From Torymus aiolomorphi (lineage: Eukaryota; Arthropoda; Insecta; Hymenoptera; Torymidae): a stretch of 64,000 nt of DNA. The stretch covers positions 20,712,209 through 20,776,208 of the forward strand of contig CM070874.1 in the NCBI GenBank assembly GCA_036365515.1, written 5' to 3'. The notes beneath the pieces are model-generated. The model was not told the DNA's origin. It made no database searches and was given only the letters and a program-made list of their open reading frames with translations. The position numbers and the translations under genes are program-made. Below are positions 1 through 11,947 of the stretch, piece by piece (the first letter of the stretch is position 1; the number at the start of each line of letters is the position of its first letter).

Positions 1-1
1 A

Positions 2-645
2 ATGCACAAAAGTTTTTTAATTAACTTAATATCTAAAACAAAAAATTTACTAATTGATAAATTGATCGACTGTGAAATAATTGCTCATTTTGAAGAGTTC
101 GCTGTTTCCAAAACAACAGCAGATTTACGTAAATTTGATTCTAAATTAAATGAAAAATTAAAAAGCTTATTTTATTCGAAATATAAATACAATCTGGAAG
201 ATGAAATAGAACTAGACACTGGAAGATGAAATAGAACACAAATAGAAATAGAAATACACAAATTGTCGACACAGTGATAGATCAACGTACTCATAGAAAA
301 ACATCGACTGTAGCTAATATAAGTAACACCGACATAAATTCTAAGTGGTTATATAATCTTACTAGTACAGCTACTCCAGAATCAGTATTCAATGTTTTAA
401 AATTGGGCGAAACTTTTAATTTCACTAGTAATATTGACACCCGATCTAAATTTGAATTTTTTAAATCATTAGAATCTGGATTATATTTTTTAGAATTTAA
501 CACTGATAAATTAAGAAATAATATTTTAAAATCCTTTGAGAGTTTTTTAAAATCTACCAAAAAACAAAGTTTCTTCGCCAGCAAGATGATAAATGACATT
601 GAAAATACTAATTATTTTCTTAAACAAAAAAAAATTTACTGGTGA
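2..645 (+). pseudogene. PLE N-terminal region, two frame pieces
   Basis: Two lysine- and asparagine-rich open pieces (2-229 and 274-645) lie in different frames upstream of the RT. Between them are stops and a short GAAATAGAA-type repeat (about 226-252) that probably arose by replication slippage. The second piece ends in an A-run at about 623-632, and coding sense resumes in another frame at 642, so a slip in that run explains the break. In PLEs this region precedes the RT fingers and has no enzymatic function I can name. The assignment rests on position and on continuity with the RT, not on a motif. Confidence 0.65.
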
Positions 646-1817
646 CAAAAGTAGATAAGGGAAACGCCACAGTCGTTCTAGATAAAAATACATATATTGA
701 CAGTGTTGAAAAACAACTACAGAATGATAAATATTACAAAGAATTGTCAAAGAACCCTCTCAATAAATTAATTAGAACTACAACAGCATTTGTAAAGCGT
801 TGGTACAATTTAGGCATTTTTCAAGATTATGAATTTGATCTAAAACCAACGGAAATTAATAAAACTAATCTTGCAAAATGTTACGGTTTAGTTAAAGTAC
901 ACAAGACTGGACATCCTATACGTATTATTGTTTCCGCCGTTAATTCTCCGACATATAATTTATCTAAATTCTTGACAAAATTTTTAAATCATAACATTCC
1001 AAAAACTAACTCATATGTAAAAAATAGTTTTCATCTCAAAGAAAGGATAGATTCATTTGTTATACCTCCAGGATACACACTAATTAGTTCAGATGTAGTT
1101 AGTTTATTCACTAATACAAGCAAGGAAATTATTATAAAATCAATAGAAGATAATTGGAAATATTTACGCAATAAAATAAATCTTTCTTGTAAAGAGTTTT
1201 GTGAAGGTATTGACATAGTCCTTGACTCTACTTTTTTCCAATTTAATGACAAATTTTATAAACAAACATTCGGATCTGCAATGGGAAGTCCTGTAAGTCC
1301 TGTCTTGTGTGACTTGGCTATGAGACGCTTGGAGGAAGATTGTCTTAATAAACTAAGTTTTGATGTACCTTTATACTTACGCTATGTAGATGACATTCAA
1401 ATATGTATTCCCATTTGTTTAATCGATGAAACTTTGAAAGTATTTAATAACTTTGACAGTAACGTAAAATTTACAGTGGAAACCACAAATAATAATGAAA
1501 TTAGTTTTCTTGATTTGAAGCTCATAATTCAAGAGAATAATTCAATAATTACTAACTGGTATAGGAAACCTACTCATTCTGGTCGTTACTTAAATTTTAA
1601 TTCACAGCACCCATTATCTCAAAAAATCGCAATAGTCTACACATTAGTAGATTACAGTATCAAATTGTCAGACGTTAAATTCTACAGTAAAAATCTTGAA
1701 ATATCAAAAAAATTCTTACTAACTAATAATTACCCACATAATTTTATTAATAAATATATAAAAAAAGATTACAAAAATATACAATTACGCAGCTTCAAAT
1801 CAAGTGATTTTCAGTAA
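642..1817 (+). pseudogene. PLE reverse transcriptase
   Basis: This 391-residue piece opens with the PLE signature around TKVDKGNATVVLD (residues 1-13), where the DKG block precedes the RT core. It contains YGLVKVHKTGHPIR near residues 80-93, SSDVVSLFTN near 147-156 (the first catalytic aspartate region), GSAMGSPVSPV near 210-220 and the polymerase box YVDD near 248-251. All RT catalytic aspartates are therefore present in this piece. In family members the RT copies nuclear RNA at a nick made by the linked GIY-YIG nuclease. Here the frame ends at 1817 and the nuclease continues in another frame with 14 bases of overlap, so the fused product is broken. Confidence 0.92.
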
Positions 1818-2298
1818 TAAAAAATTGATAGTTTTACCTTATTTTCAAAAATTTGACTCTATTATTAAGAGAATTTTTCACAAAAATAATATTAATATAA
1901 TTTTCAAATGCATTGATAAATTCTCGAGATTTATTCAATTGGGAAAAGATCGAATGTGTCACATAGACAAATGTAACATTGTTTATAAAATAAACTGTAA
2001 TAACTGCAAAGCTTGTTACATAGGCCAATGTTCCAGGCATCTCAAAACTAGAGTAAAGGAACATGAAAGTAACTGTAAACATTTTAGAGAGAAATCAGCT
2101 TTAGTAGAACATATTAATGAAACAACACACTCATTTAACTTTGATAAGGTAAAAATACTTGACACAGAAAATAATAAACTCAAGCGATTGTTCTCTGAAA
2201 TGCTACATATTCATGTTAATGCGAATAATATTAATAGAATGTTAGACACAAACAATTTAAAATTTTGTTATAAAAATTTCCTTAATAATAATGTTTAG
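1804..2298 (+). pseudogene. PLE GIY-YIG endonuclease domain
   Basis: The 164-residue piece carries a cysteine-rich entry to a GIY-YIG fold: CHIDKCNIVYKINC (about residues 51-64), then CKACYIGQ with the YIG half of the motif, then RHLKTRVKEH with the conserved arginine and the EH pair, and a later EH in LVEHINETTH. The Cys pairs before and between the GIY and YIG halves are typical of PLE nucleases and probably bind zinc. The domain makes the first nick for target-primed reverse transcription. It is shifted one frame from the RT. The stop at 2296-2298 looks like the natural end because only untranslated sequence follows. Confidence 0.9.
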
Positions 2299-2573
2299 TA
2301 TTTTGACTATTAAGTTGAGAAAGCACAGTAGTTCGTTAATTTTATACGTAAGGCGAGACAGATACAAGTATTGTGTTTATGCACATACACACTCGTATGT
2401 AACCAAACATATATAAGAATATAACGCGACAGTGAAGCTTGTATTCACCGCTCTACCATCTAGCGTCTTGCCGTGTTGCTTTTGTAGAAATAACTGTAAA
2501 TTTGTAATAATACGTGATTTTTGTTTAACATTTGTTTGAATTTACATCTATCTTAACTTTTAGAAATCGGAAC

Positions 2574-2622
2574 CTGATGAGGGCCTTGTAACGTACGTCG
2601 TTCTGTACGGGCCGAAACGTCG
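2574..2622 (+). ncRNA. hammerhead-like ribozyme motif in the PLE tail
   Basis: CTGATGA at 2574-2580 is followed by an extended hairpin (GGCC pairs with GGCC, and inner CGTAC pairs with GTACG around an 8-nt loop), then GAAAC at 2614-2618 and GTC. CUGANGA, a stem, then GAAA is the hammerhead core order, and hammerhead motifs are known from PLE ends. In the simplest register one G stays unpaired at the base of stem II, so activity is uncertain. A parallel motif occurs at 54691-54719 in an unrelated place in this window. Confidence 0.45.
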
Positions 2623-2640
2623 TTATTTATTTTAATGAAT

Positions 2641-3520
2641 AAATAAGTTGATAGCGTTACCACCCGAGTCCTATTATCCAAATTAATCTATGGCTATCAC
2701 TAGAGGCATTTAATCATAAAATGATAAATAGAAGAAGTGTCGATAGAATGCAAAATAATAAAAAAAAAATAAAATACCCGTTGCGGAGTTGAAAATATGA
2801 ATAATTTACAAGATTAAAGGAAATATTATAACATTTAATTCATGAACTCAAGAGGTTTGAATCTTAGAAAAATTCTTAATAGATCGAAAACTGAAGTGTC
2901 CGAAAAAGGTGGAAGAGACTTTGAATTATAAGGGTAGAGGGAGAAAAAGGCAACCCCTAAGTTCAATTCTCGTGAGAAGGCGGGTTACTGGTTATAAGTT
3001 AGACGATCGAACAGCGGACCCCTGGGTGATGGGTCCAGCACGCCTCCACTGTGCAAGTTGAAGTAGTCCGTAATAAAACATCTATAATAAAATATTTTTC
3101 CAGTATATCATTTCGATTAAACGATGTCAAGAGGTTCTAATAATTATTAAGGACGTTCTCCGGGTCGAAACAGCAATTTTAGTTTTTATATTTTTAAATA
3201 ATGTTTTATTAATTTGATAATCCAAAAGTAAGTACATGTAACAAATATATACTTGAAAGAACATAAGACCATTTTTTTCAGACAAATTCAAGCAATAGTC
3301 ACTATGGTATTGTTACAATTAAAGACAAAAACTTCAATAAGTTCTTTAAATTTTTTTATTTTTTATCCGATCTTAACGCAATAAAGCTTATTTTGTTCGT
3401 TAAGAAATTTCAGGGGTAGTAGCGATGAGAAAATTTATGATACGAGTTACCAGTACGGCGCAATATTAATTTGTTTAAGAAAAGCAAGTCAAGTTTTCAT
3501 CAAAACTTTCTTAAGTATAT
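2641..3520. other. AT-rich noncoding stretch, no gene seen
   Basis: No open frame with recognisable content and no clear inverted termini. The end next to 3521 runs into a short TA microsatellite. Confidence 0.6.
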
Positions 3521-4766
3521 ATATATATATGAGCTATTTTTTGATAGAAGAGCCACCCCCTGAGTCCAAAACTGTATGGCAATTAAAAAATCGTAATGAG
3601 GCTTAAAAGTTTATTAGTACTATATATTTTTTTTGCCGTGTGGCTTTTTTAGAATTGCAATATTGCGGCTCCAAAATGGCGGCTCAAACTTGTTGTGTAC
3701 GTGAAATTATCCCGGAATTTGAAAATTTTCCCAGAATTTAAAAATGTTTTCAACTGAAATAAGTATATTTCTTATGTATTTTGATGCGCTGAATCCGAAT
3801 CTAAAGTTGGTTTAACTCAAGCGCCCTTAACATTTTGACTAAATCGCAAAAACTGCTCAAAAACGTGGAAAATCGTGAAAATCACAATATTAAGCATGAA
3901 AAAAACTTAGAAAAAATGTGTTTGACCTAAAATAAACATGTTTCTTATGTATTTTGATGCGCTGAATCCAAATCTAAAGTTGGTTTAGCTCAAGCACCCT
4001 TAAAATTTTGAGTAAATCGCAAAAACTGCTCAAAAACGTGAAAAATCATGAAAATCACAATATTAAGCATGAAAAAAATTTAGAAAATTTTTTCTTACCT
4101 AATATAAACGTGTTTCTTATCTATTTTGATGCGCCGAATCCGAATCTAAAGTTGGCGTGGCTCAAATACCCTAAAAATTTTGAGTAAATTGCAAAAAAAA
4201 CAGCTCAAAATCGTGAAAAATCGCGAAAATAACAGTATTAAGCATTAAAAAATTTTTTTTAATTTTCGAGCTGTTTTTTGCAATGTACCCAAAATTGTGA
4301 GAGTGTCGAAGTAAACAGACTTCAAATTTGAATTCAGCACATTGAAATACATAAGAAGCATGTTTATTTTAGGTCAAACACATTTTTTCTAAGTTTTTTT
4401 CATGCTTAATATTGTGATTTTCACGATTTTTCACGTTTTTGAGCAGTTTTTGCGATTTAGTCAAAATTTTAAGGGCGCTTGAGTTAAACCAACTTTAGAT
4501 TCGGATTCAGCGCATCAAAATACATAAGAAATATACTTATTTCAGTTGAAAACATTTTTAAATTCCGGGAAAATTTTCAAATTCCGGGAAAATTTCACGT
4601 ACACTACAAGTTTGAGACGCCATTTTGGAGCCGCAATATTGCAATTCTAAAAAAAGCCACACGGCAAAAAAAAATATATAGTACTAATAAACTTTTAAGC
4701 CTAATTCGATTTTTTAATTGCCATACAGTTTTGGATTCAGGGGGTGGCTCTTCTATCAAAGAATAG

Positions 4767-4780
<14 letters not shown>
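3521..4780. mobile_element. foldback element FB1, nonautonomous
   Basis: The two halves are reverse complements. The outer end GAGCTATT...GATAGAAGAGCCACCCCCTG at 3531 matches the reverse of 4725-4770, and the pairing runs through to a centre near 4240-4260. It lies in TA dinucleotide tracts on both sides, so a TA duplication cannot be separated from microsatellite. The arms hold a ~165-bp direct repeat (starting near 3760, 3920 and 4085 on the left; near 4256 and 4390 on the right), so the left arm has one more unit. No coding capacity. The sequence would form a hairpin of about 500-600 bp per arm. Confidence 0.85.

Positions 4781-4806
<26 letters not shown>
4769..4806. repeat. TA microsatellite
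   Basis: Uninterrupted TA dinucleotides between FB1 and the next inverted block. Confidence 0.95.
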
Positions 4807-4807
<1 letters not shown>

Positions 4808-5009
4808 CTATGGGAATTGGTATATTTGAAGAGATGTCGGCATTTTGAAGAGACTCCTCAAATTGCCCAACACAAGAATCGCGACTTTTGAGGAGAAATC
4901 TATACCCCCTTTTCCAAGAGTCGGTAACCTGAGGGTCATTATTTCTTTAGTCACATTGTCCGAACTCTGAGCGAAATGTTCACATCTCCTCAAAAGTACC
5001 AATTTACAA

Positions 5010-5013
<4 letters not shown>
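4807..5013. repeat. short repeat, inverted partner at 8930-9150
   Basis: A ~210-bp block with several ACTTTTGAGGA-like submotifs. Its reverse complement, diverged, is at 8930-9150 (shared TTATTTCTTTAGTCA and CTCAAAAGTACC). The pair symmetrically brackets FB2 and its flanking microsatellites, so the whole interval 4807-9150 is roughly palindromic. No credible gene. Confidence 0.75.

Positions 5014-5053
<40 letters not shown>
5014..5053. repeat. TA microsatellite
   Basis: TA dinucleotides directly abutting the left end of FB2. Confidence 0.95.
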
Positions 5054-5055
<2 letters not shown>

Positions 5056-6386
5056 GTAACTTCATGTCAAGTGTGACAGGTCAAAATTTTGAAATTGCTC
5101 AAAATTTTTTTACTAGTTCCAAATTAGCCCCAAAACACAACCCTAGAGTTTTAGAGCAAAATATTCAATCGTTCAAAAGTTAGGATTAATTGAAAATTTG
5201 AAAATTTTGAATTTTTTCATAAATCTTCAATTTTCATGATTTTTTAACTCAAAAACTTGAAACTTTTTCTATAGCTCATTAAATGGGAAAAAGTTTCCAA
5301 ATTGTAAGTAGAATTGCTCAGAATTTTTCCAGATTGATACCAATTATATTGTTAATTTATACGTAAGAAAATACCATACAAAATATGCTTAAGGCGGTTG
5401 TGACGTGATTAATATCCCTCGACAGAGGCTAAAAATTTGATACAAAATGTTACTTTTAAAACGAGACCTTGATGAAAGTGGAGTGCAAACTCAGAAATAA
5501 GTAACAGACAATTGAAACTGTATATATGTATATATATATATATGAATATACAGGGTAATTCTGAAACAATACAACATTTATATACCAACGTGATCAGCGT
5601 GAAAAACTGAGTCAAGATCACTTGGTCCCAAAAATTTTCCAGCAAATTTTCCGCACCCCTATTATGCACAGAAAAATTTCCCCCATAGTGCCGGTCCTGG
5701 CAGCGACGGCGCGAGCCAAGCGGCAGCCGCCGCGGCAAAGAGTGGAGGGCGTTGCTACGGAGTACGTTAACGGAAGCGGGAGGTAAGGGGAAAGCGAAAG
5801 AATCAAAATACCTCTGAAATCATCTTCTCAAAGAAATGGCTACATTTGGTTACTTATAAGGTAAATCGAGGTCGAAAAATCCGATTTTGAAATTCCTAGC
5901 TTCCTAAATCCAGCGGTTCTACGCGAAAACAGCGATTGAAAGTTTCAGTCGTTTATATCTCGAGAACGACTTAGTCTCCGACAAAATGGCTTGCGTCAAA
6001 CGATACAGCGTAAAATTTTGTATCGGAAACGAGTTTTTACTTGATTTCGATGAGCGCAAAGTTCCGAGATAATTAATCCAATAGAAATTAATGCCCCCCC
6101 CCCCCGGGCCTCCGGTATGCTTCTCTCGAAGTCTCGCTCAAAAACTCGTTCAAAGACTCGCATATTCAGCTAGACTTTGAGCCAGGCATCGAGCGTTATA
6201 CAAAGTTTATGCTCAGTTTAGATAAAGTTCATTCAAAGTTTTGACAAAGTTTGCGTAAAGTTTATACAAAGTTTACATAAAATTTATACAAAGTTTACAT
6301 GAAATTTATACAAAGTTTAGATAAAGTTACGACGAAGTTTATAGATTATAGAAAGTTGAAGGTCTGCATGAAAGGTGCCGCTCGAA

Positions 6387-6556
6387 GTCTGGCTAAAAGT
6401 CTGGCTAAAAGTATGACTAAAAGTATGGCTAAAGTATGGCTAAAAGTATGGCTAAAAGTATGGCTTAAAATTATGGCTAAAAGTATGGCTAAAAGTATGG
6501 CTAAAAGTATGGATAAAAGCATGGCTAAAAGTATGGCTAAAAGTATGGCTAAAAGC
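6387..6556 (+). repeat. 12-bp tandem array, left copy (FB2)
   Basis: About 14 units of AAAAGTATGGCT with variants (CTGG, GACT, GGAT). The frame repeats Lys-Ser-Met-Ala by accident of the period. The array is itself flanked by inverted sequence (CTGCATGAAAGGTGCC at 6365 and its reverse near 6570), making a palindrome inside each FB2 arm. Confidence 0.9.
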
Positions 6557-7313
6557 CAGACTTCGAGCGGCACCTTTCATGCAGTCCTTCAACTTTCTAT
6601 AATCTATAAATTTCGTCGAAACTTTATCTAAACTTTGTATAAATTTCATGTAAACTTTGTATAAACTTTATGTAAACTTTGTATAAACTTTATGTAAGCT
6701 TTATATAAATTTTACTCAAACTTTGTCAAAACTTTGAATGAACTTTACCTAAACTGACAACGAGAGTTCGCACCCTCTGGGAAACGGATTTTCGCAGTGA
6801 TTGGAGTCGATTTCTGGTACCTAAAAATGAAGCCCGTGTGCCTAATTCCATCTCATAGGCCCTTTTTCTTGAGATATGGGCAATATCATCTCAAATATAC
6901 TCTATTTCGCTAAAAAATTGTTTCTTCTATTGCCTCTCACATTGCAAGTATATAAGATACGAAAACGAGGGAAAATTATAAAAGTAAACAGTAAAACCTA
7001 AAATTTAAACCATGATTCGTTAAAAAATATCGATTTTTCAGAAAGTTACAAGCAATCAAAGATAGGGTACAAAAATGTTTAAAATTCCGATCCACTTAAT
7101 CGGTTAAAATGAAGACCAATTTTTCACCATTTTCGTATGCGATCTTTGATTGCTTGTCAGAAATGGACTCTCCTTGTCAGTTTAGATAAAGTTCATTCAA
7201 AGTTTTGACAAAGTTTGCGTAAAATTTATATAAAGTTTACATAAAGTTTATACAAAGTTTACATAAAGTTTATACAAAGTTTACATGAAATTTATACAAA
7301 GTTTTAGGCATAC

Positions 7314-7470
7314 TTTTATCCATACTTTTAGCCATACTTTTATCCATACTTTTAGCCATACTTTTAGACATACTTTTACCCATACATTTAGCCATACTTT
7401 TAGCCATACTATTAGCCATACTTTTATCCATACTTTTAGCCATACTTTTAGCCATACTTTTAGCCAGAAT
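7314..7470 (-). repeat. 12-bp tandem array, right copy (FB2)
   Basis: Same unit as the left array, in reverse orientation (TTTTAGCCATAC), about 13 units. Only its right side carries the GGTGCC...CTGCATG flank; the left flank is missing, so the two inner palindromes are not identical. Confidence 0.9.
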
Positions 7471-8310
7471 TCGAGCGGCACCTTTCATGCAGACCTTCAA
7501 CTTTCTATAATCTATAAACTTCGTCGAAACTTTGTATAAATTTCAGGTAAACTTTGTATAAACTTTATGTAAACTTTGTATAAACTTTACGCAAACTTTG
7601 TCAAAACTTTGAATGAACTTCATCTAAACTGAGCATAAATTTTGTATAACGCTCGATGCCTGCCTCAAAGTCTAGCTGAATATGCGAGTCTATTAACGAG
7701 TTTTTGAGCGAGCCTTCGAGAGAAGCATACCGGCGGCCGGGGGGGGGGGGGGGCGCATTAATTACTATTGGATTAATTATCTCGGAAGTTTGCGCTCATC
7801 GAAATCAAGTAAAAACTCGTTTCCGATACAAAATTTTACGCTGTATCGTTTGGCGCAAGCCATTTTGACGTAGACTAAGTCGTTCTCGAGAGATAAGCGA
7901 CTGAAACTTTCAATCGCTGTTTTCGCATAGAACCCCTGAATTTAGGAATCTAGGAATTTCAAAATCGTGTTTTTCGACCTCAATTTACCTTATAAATAAC
8001 CAAATGTAGCCATTTCTTTGACAAATTGATTTCAGAGGTATTTTGATTATTTCGCTTTCCCCTTACCTCTCGCTTCCGACAACAAACTCCGTAGCAACGG
8101 TTGCCCACACTCTTGGCGCGGCGGCCGCCGCACGAGTCTCGCCGCCGCCGCTGCCAGGGCCGGCGCTATGCGGGGAATTTCCCTGGACCTTACAAGAGCG
8201 CGGAAAACTTACTCGAAAATTTTTCGGGCCAAGTAATCTTGACTCAGTTTTTCACGCTGATCACGATGGTATATAAATATTGTATTGTTTCAGAATCACC
8301 CTGTATATGG

Positions 8311-8359
<49 letters not shown>

Positions 8360-8823
8360 GTTTCAATCGTCTGTTACTTACTTCTGAGTTTGCATTCCAC
8401 TTTCATGAAGGTCTCATTTTAAAAGTAACATTTTGTATCAAATTTTTAGCCTCTGTCGAGGGATATTAATCACGTTACAACCGCCTTAAGCATATTTTGT
8501 ATGGTATTTTCTTACGTAAAAATTAATAATATAATTGGCATCAATCTGGAAAAATTCGAGCAATTCTACTTACAATTTGGAAACTTTTTCCCATTTAATG
8601 TGCTATAGAAAAAGTTTCAAGTTTTTGAGTTAAAAAATCATGAAAATTGAAGATTTATGAAAAAATCCAAAATTTTAAAATTCTCAATTAATTCTAACTT
8701 TTGAACGATTGAATATTTTGCTCTAAAACTCTAGGGTTGTGTTTTGGGGCTAATTTGGAACTAGTAAAAAAAATTTTGAGCAATTACAAAATTTTGACCT
8801 GTCACACTTGACATGAAGTTACC

Positions 8824-8929
<106 letters not shown>

Positions 8930-9147
8930 AATTTCGGAAACCGGTACTTTTGAGGATCTATAGTTTTTTTCTCCAGAGTTCACATATGCTTGACTAAAGA
9001 AATAACTCCCTCTCTGCGTTGAAGGTATTAATATAAATCCCCAAAAGTACCGTTCCATGTCGAAGGAATTTTGAGGATGCCCTCAAAAGTCCGAAAAATC
9101 CTGAAAGTATCGAATCCGTGCTGACATAGATCCTCAAAAGCTGCATT

Positions 9148-9148
<1 letters not shown>
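8930..9148. repeat. inverted partner of the block at 4807-5013
   Basis: Diverged reverse complement of 4807-5013, sharing TTTGAGGA and CAAAAGTACC blocks; see that entry. Confidence 0.72.

Positions 9149-9207
<59 letters not shown>
9149..9207. repeat. TA microsatellite
   Basis: TA dinucleotides closing the palindromic interval; followed by about 180 bp of plain AT-rich sequence up to the next element. Confidence 0.95.
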
Positions 9208-9213
<6 letters not shown>

Positions 9214-9386
9214 AGTTAGTTAGTGATCAATTAAATTAATAATAATAGATGCGTACGTACATTAACTTGATTATAAGAACATATCTATAATACCGATATA
9301 ATGACGGGTAATTATATTCCAAGGAAAAAATTGTTTATTAAGATTGTTAATAAATAAACAAATGAAAATTTAATATAAGCGTAAAT

Positions 9387-10131
9387 AAAGGCTATAGCGG
9401 GATAAGATGGTTAAAATTGCACTCACCTGGATTTTTTTTGGGATTGACCGTACGAAAGTACATTACTGAAAACCTCTCCAGCCAAATTTTCAGCTCCCTA
9501 GGTGATGATTTGAATCTCCTAACCTAAAAAACGTATTTTTTCGAAAAAAGTTTTTTCGACCCTTTCTTTAAAAAAATCTGAAAAAATTCACGGACATGGG
9601 TTTTTGAGCAAGAAAACAGCCTGATTTTTTTCAGATTTAAAAAAAAAAAAAATTGAGCTCAGGAAAAATTTTTTAATTTTTCAATGATTTTTCAGGTTAT
9701 GTAGGTAATTTTTGGCTAACTTGTAAATAATGATTTTTTGTGTATTTTTTCCCGTTCTTTCAAATGGCGGTGTCCGAATTTGTGTTTTCGAGCCGGAACA
9801 TACTCAAAACTCGAAAAAACCGATTTTTTAAGCATTTTTCCCATGTTTTTGGCACATAACCTCAAAACCAATAGCTAAATAAGTGTTTATAAACAATTTT
9901 TTTTCAATTTCTTTCTATATCTTCCAATTCCACTGTCAGAACTACCATTTTTGCATCAAATAATGCTATAAAATCAAATTAAAAACATTTTTTTCGTGTT
10001 TTACCATGTTTTTGGAACATAACCTCAAAGAAGATCGTTCAATACGTGTTAGGGCATACAAAAATATTCTAAAAATTTTTAGAATCGAGTATTACTTCGT
10101 CGGTAGCTACAAAGGGCCTGATATAGCCTTT
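9387..10131 (+). repeat. left terminal inverted repeat of the DDE/SWIM transposon
   Basis: Matches 25055-25805 in reverse throughout, with point differences and small indels. Its inner edge (GATATAGCCTTT) is a reversed echo of the outer edge (AAAGGCTATA), so each arm also has short inverted ends of its own. The dinucleotides flanking one arm alone do not match each other, whereas those flanking the whole element do, which favours one large element over two separate insertions. Confidence 0.85.
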
Positions 10132-10367
10132 TAATTAATTATTTTTATTCAAATTCATTTGTAGATAAATAAAAATGAGTAAATATTTCTAATAGAAATT
10201 AGTTATTATAAATAGGTTATGAATATTTTTGTGCTTTTATTAAAACAATAAAATAAGTATGTACCATTTCATATTTGACCTTTATTCTTGCGAGAATTGT
10301 TTTTAGAAGTTCTATTTGACAAAATTACATGAGTAATAATTTTTAATATTGAATTATAATAATATTT

Positions 10368-11780
10368 TTAATCCTCGTCACTATCTTCGTCTATTACAGG
10401 ACCAATATCTGAAGTAGTAAATAATTCGGAAAGAACTTTCGCTGGTCTAATAATTTTTGACTTATATCTTGCATTACTGAGATAATATATGACTGCAGCA
10501 ATGTGAGAACAGGATCCTACAGTTCGTAATCCATTAGCACAGCCACACGCATGGCGTAGGATACCGCTGTATCCAATTGAGTTAGGTTTGTATTCGATGT
10601 AGTATTTGTAAGTCGTACTGTTAATATGCCTGGACCTTATTAATACTTTAATGATATTTGGTTTGATCTTCATATATTCCAAATTGATATTGTTACTATC
10701 ATCCATTAACTCAGCCAAATAACATACGGCTTGACCTAATTGATAGGTACCTGAAAAAAATATTTTGAGATCTCTTTCAGTCATCTCCGGAAAGTCAATG
10801 ATTTCTTGGGATGTTAACTTGATCGTAGTAGTGGGTCGTCTAGACCATCTGGTTGTCTCAGCTTCTAATGCTAAAGTATTTTCACTTTTATTAGAATTTA
10901 ACATTCTTTCGATGATTATACCTTGTACGTCACCGTCATTTTTATCGCTATTCAAACGCTTACCAAAAAGGTTGTTCAGAAAACATGCAATTCTACAATA
11001 TGCACCAGCTTTCAGTAAAAGTTTATTATCTAATTGCTGGTGAAGAAGCTTATACTTTTTACCAAGAATACCATGAACAGCCTCTACAACCCATCTCAAT
11101 TTCGTAACGTAACGAGATTCATTCGATTCAGTCGTACTCAAGTTGGGTCTATTTCCCTTTAAGGCAGGCATGAGAATCTTAAAGCCAAGACTTTTTAAAT
11201 AAGGTATCATATCCCTAAAACCTCTATCTACAACGCAAACATCATCTTCTCTCATGATAGTTCTTATACCATCTGGATCATCCATTACTTTCTTCATGAT
11301 GCTTGCATCATTTTCTGTAGCTAAAAACGGACCAGGGACATCAACAACGAATCCGTCTGTGGTGCAAATAGTGAATGGCTTGGCCAAAGGATATTTATGC
11401 TGACCTGAATATGACTTTCTTTGGTATCCATTATTTTTACATTTTTGGTGACGTAAGTAAGTTTCATCAAAAACCAAAACAAGCTCGTTCTCTAATTTAA
11501 ACAGTTTTTTTGCATAAATGGAAGTGTGATCACGTATGAGATCCTCCCTTTTAATACTTTTTACTCCAAAATATTTCGGTAGGACATCTTTTTCAAATGA
11601 ATTAATTACTGATTCACAAAAATCTGAAACTTTTATTTCGTTTTCTATTGCGAAAAAAGACGAAATAAAATTATTCGACGATCCAGTTCGTAATTTAAAT
11701 AAACATATAACCAGGGCTTGTGTAACGTCTCTAGAATCCGATGATCTCATGGAAACTAATAATTTTCTCAGCTCTTGCAA
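10368..11780 (-). CDS. DDE-superfamily transposase with C-terminal SWIM zinc finger (main part)
   Basis: 470 codons from the first Met; the open frame extends further upstream without a Met, to the frameshift near 11970. The catalytic triad of a DDE_Tnp_4-type nuclease is clear: Asp105 in VFDETY, Asp185 in VVDRGFRD and Glu233 in RWVVEAVHGIL. Between the first two lies a block on TENDASIMKK typical of this family. The C-terminus has CGC at 412-414 and CSH at 424-426, a CxC-x9-CxH SWIM finger that probably binds DNA, and ends in an acidic tail. In the family the enzyme cuts and joins element ends. The gene lies just inside the left inverted repeat, transcribed toward it. All three catalytic residues are intact. 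Confidence 0.85.
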   Translation of the reverse strand: MQELRKLLVSMRSSDSRDVTQALVICLFKLRTGSSNNFISSFFAIENEIKVSDFCESVINSFEKDVLPKYFGVKSIKREDLIRDHTSIYAKKLFKLENELVLVFDETYLRHQKCKNNGYQRKSYSGQHKYPLAKPFTICTTDGFVVDVPGPFLATENDASIMKKVMDDPDGIRTIMREDDVCVVDRGFRDMIPYLKSLGFKILMPALKGNRPNLSTTESNESRYVTKLRWVVEAVHGILGKKYKLLHQQLDNKLLLKAGAYCRIACFLNNLFGKRLNSDKNDGDVQGIIIERMLNSNKSENTLALEAETTRWSRRPTTTIKLTSQEIIDFPEMTERDLKIFFSGTYQLGQAVCYLAELMDDSNNINLEYMKIKPNIIKVLIRSRHINSTTYKYYIEYKPNSIGYSGILRHACGCANGLRTVGSCSHIAAVIYYLSNARYKSKIIRPAKVLSELFTTSDIGPVIDEDSDED

Positions 11781-11947
11781 TTGATCAGTCGAAAGACTAG
11801 TAAAAGAGAATAATTGTTTTTCGCTAAGCTCCGATGATTTTATTTTATCTAAAAATGTTTCCGAGGCTAAATCTGAAATTTTTTTTAAAAATAAACATAT
11901 TTCATCTGCAGTTAAAAAACTCGTGTTACTGTGTATCTGTATTAGTT

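Larger units (their letters stand above)
1..2640 (+). mobile_element. Penelope-like retroelement, 5' end outside the window, decayed
   Basis: The first 2.3 kb code for successive parts of a Penelope-like element (PLE): an N-terminal linker region, a reverse transcriptase and a GIY-YIG endonuclease, followed by a ~340-bp untranslated tail. The parts lie in three reading frames (breaks near 230-275, in the A-run near 623-632, and near 1800-1817), so the copy is not functional. RT followed by C-terminal GIY-YIG nuclease is diagnostic of the PLE order; no other retroelement order has it. The 5' end is cut by the window edge. The 3' limit near 2640 is inferred from the last family-like sequence after the hammerhead-like motif. 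Confidence 0.9.

Noticed and set aside
6299..6631. Open frames of repeated Lys-Ser-Met-Ala in FB2 (also 7270-7500)
   Set aside because: They are translations of the 12-bp tandem array; several frames on both strands are open for the same reason.
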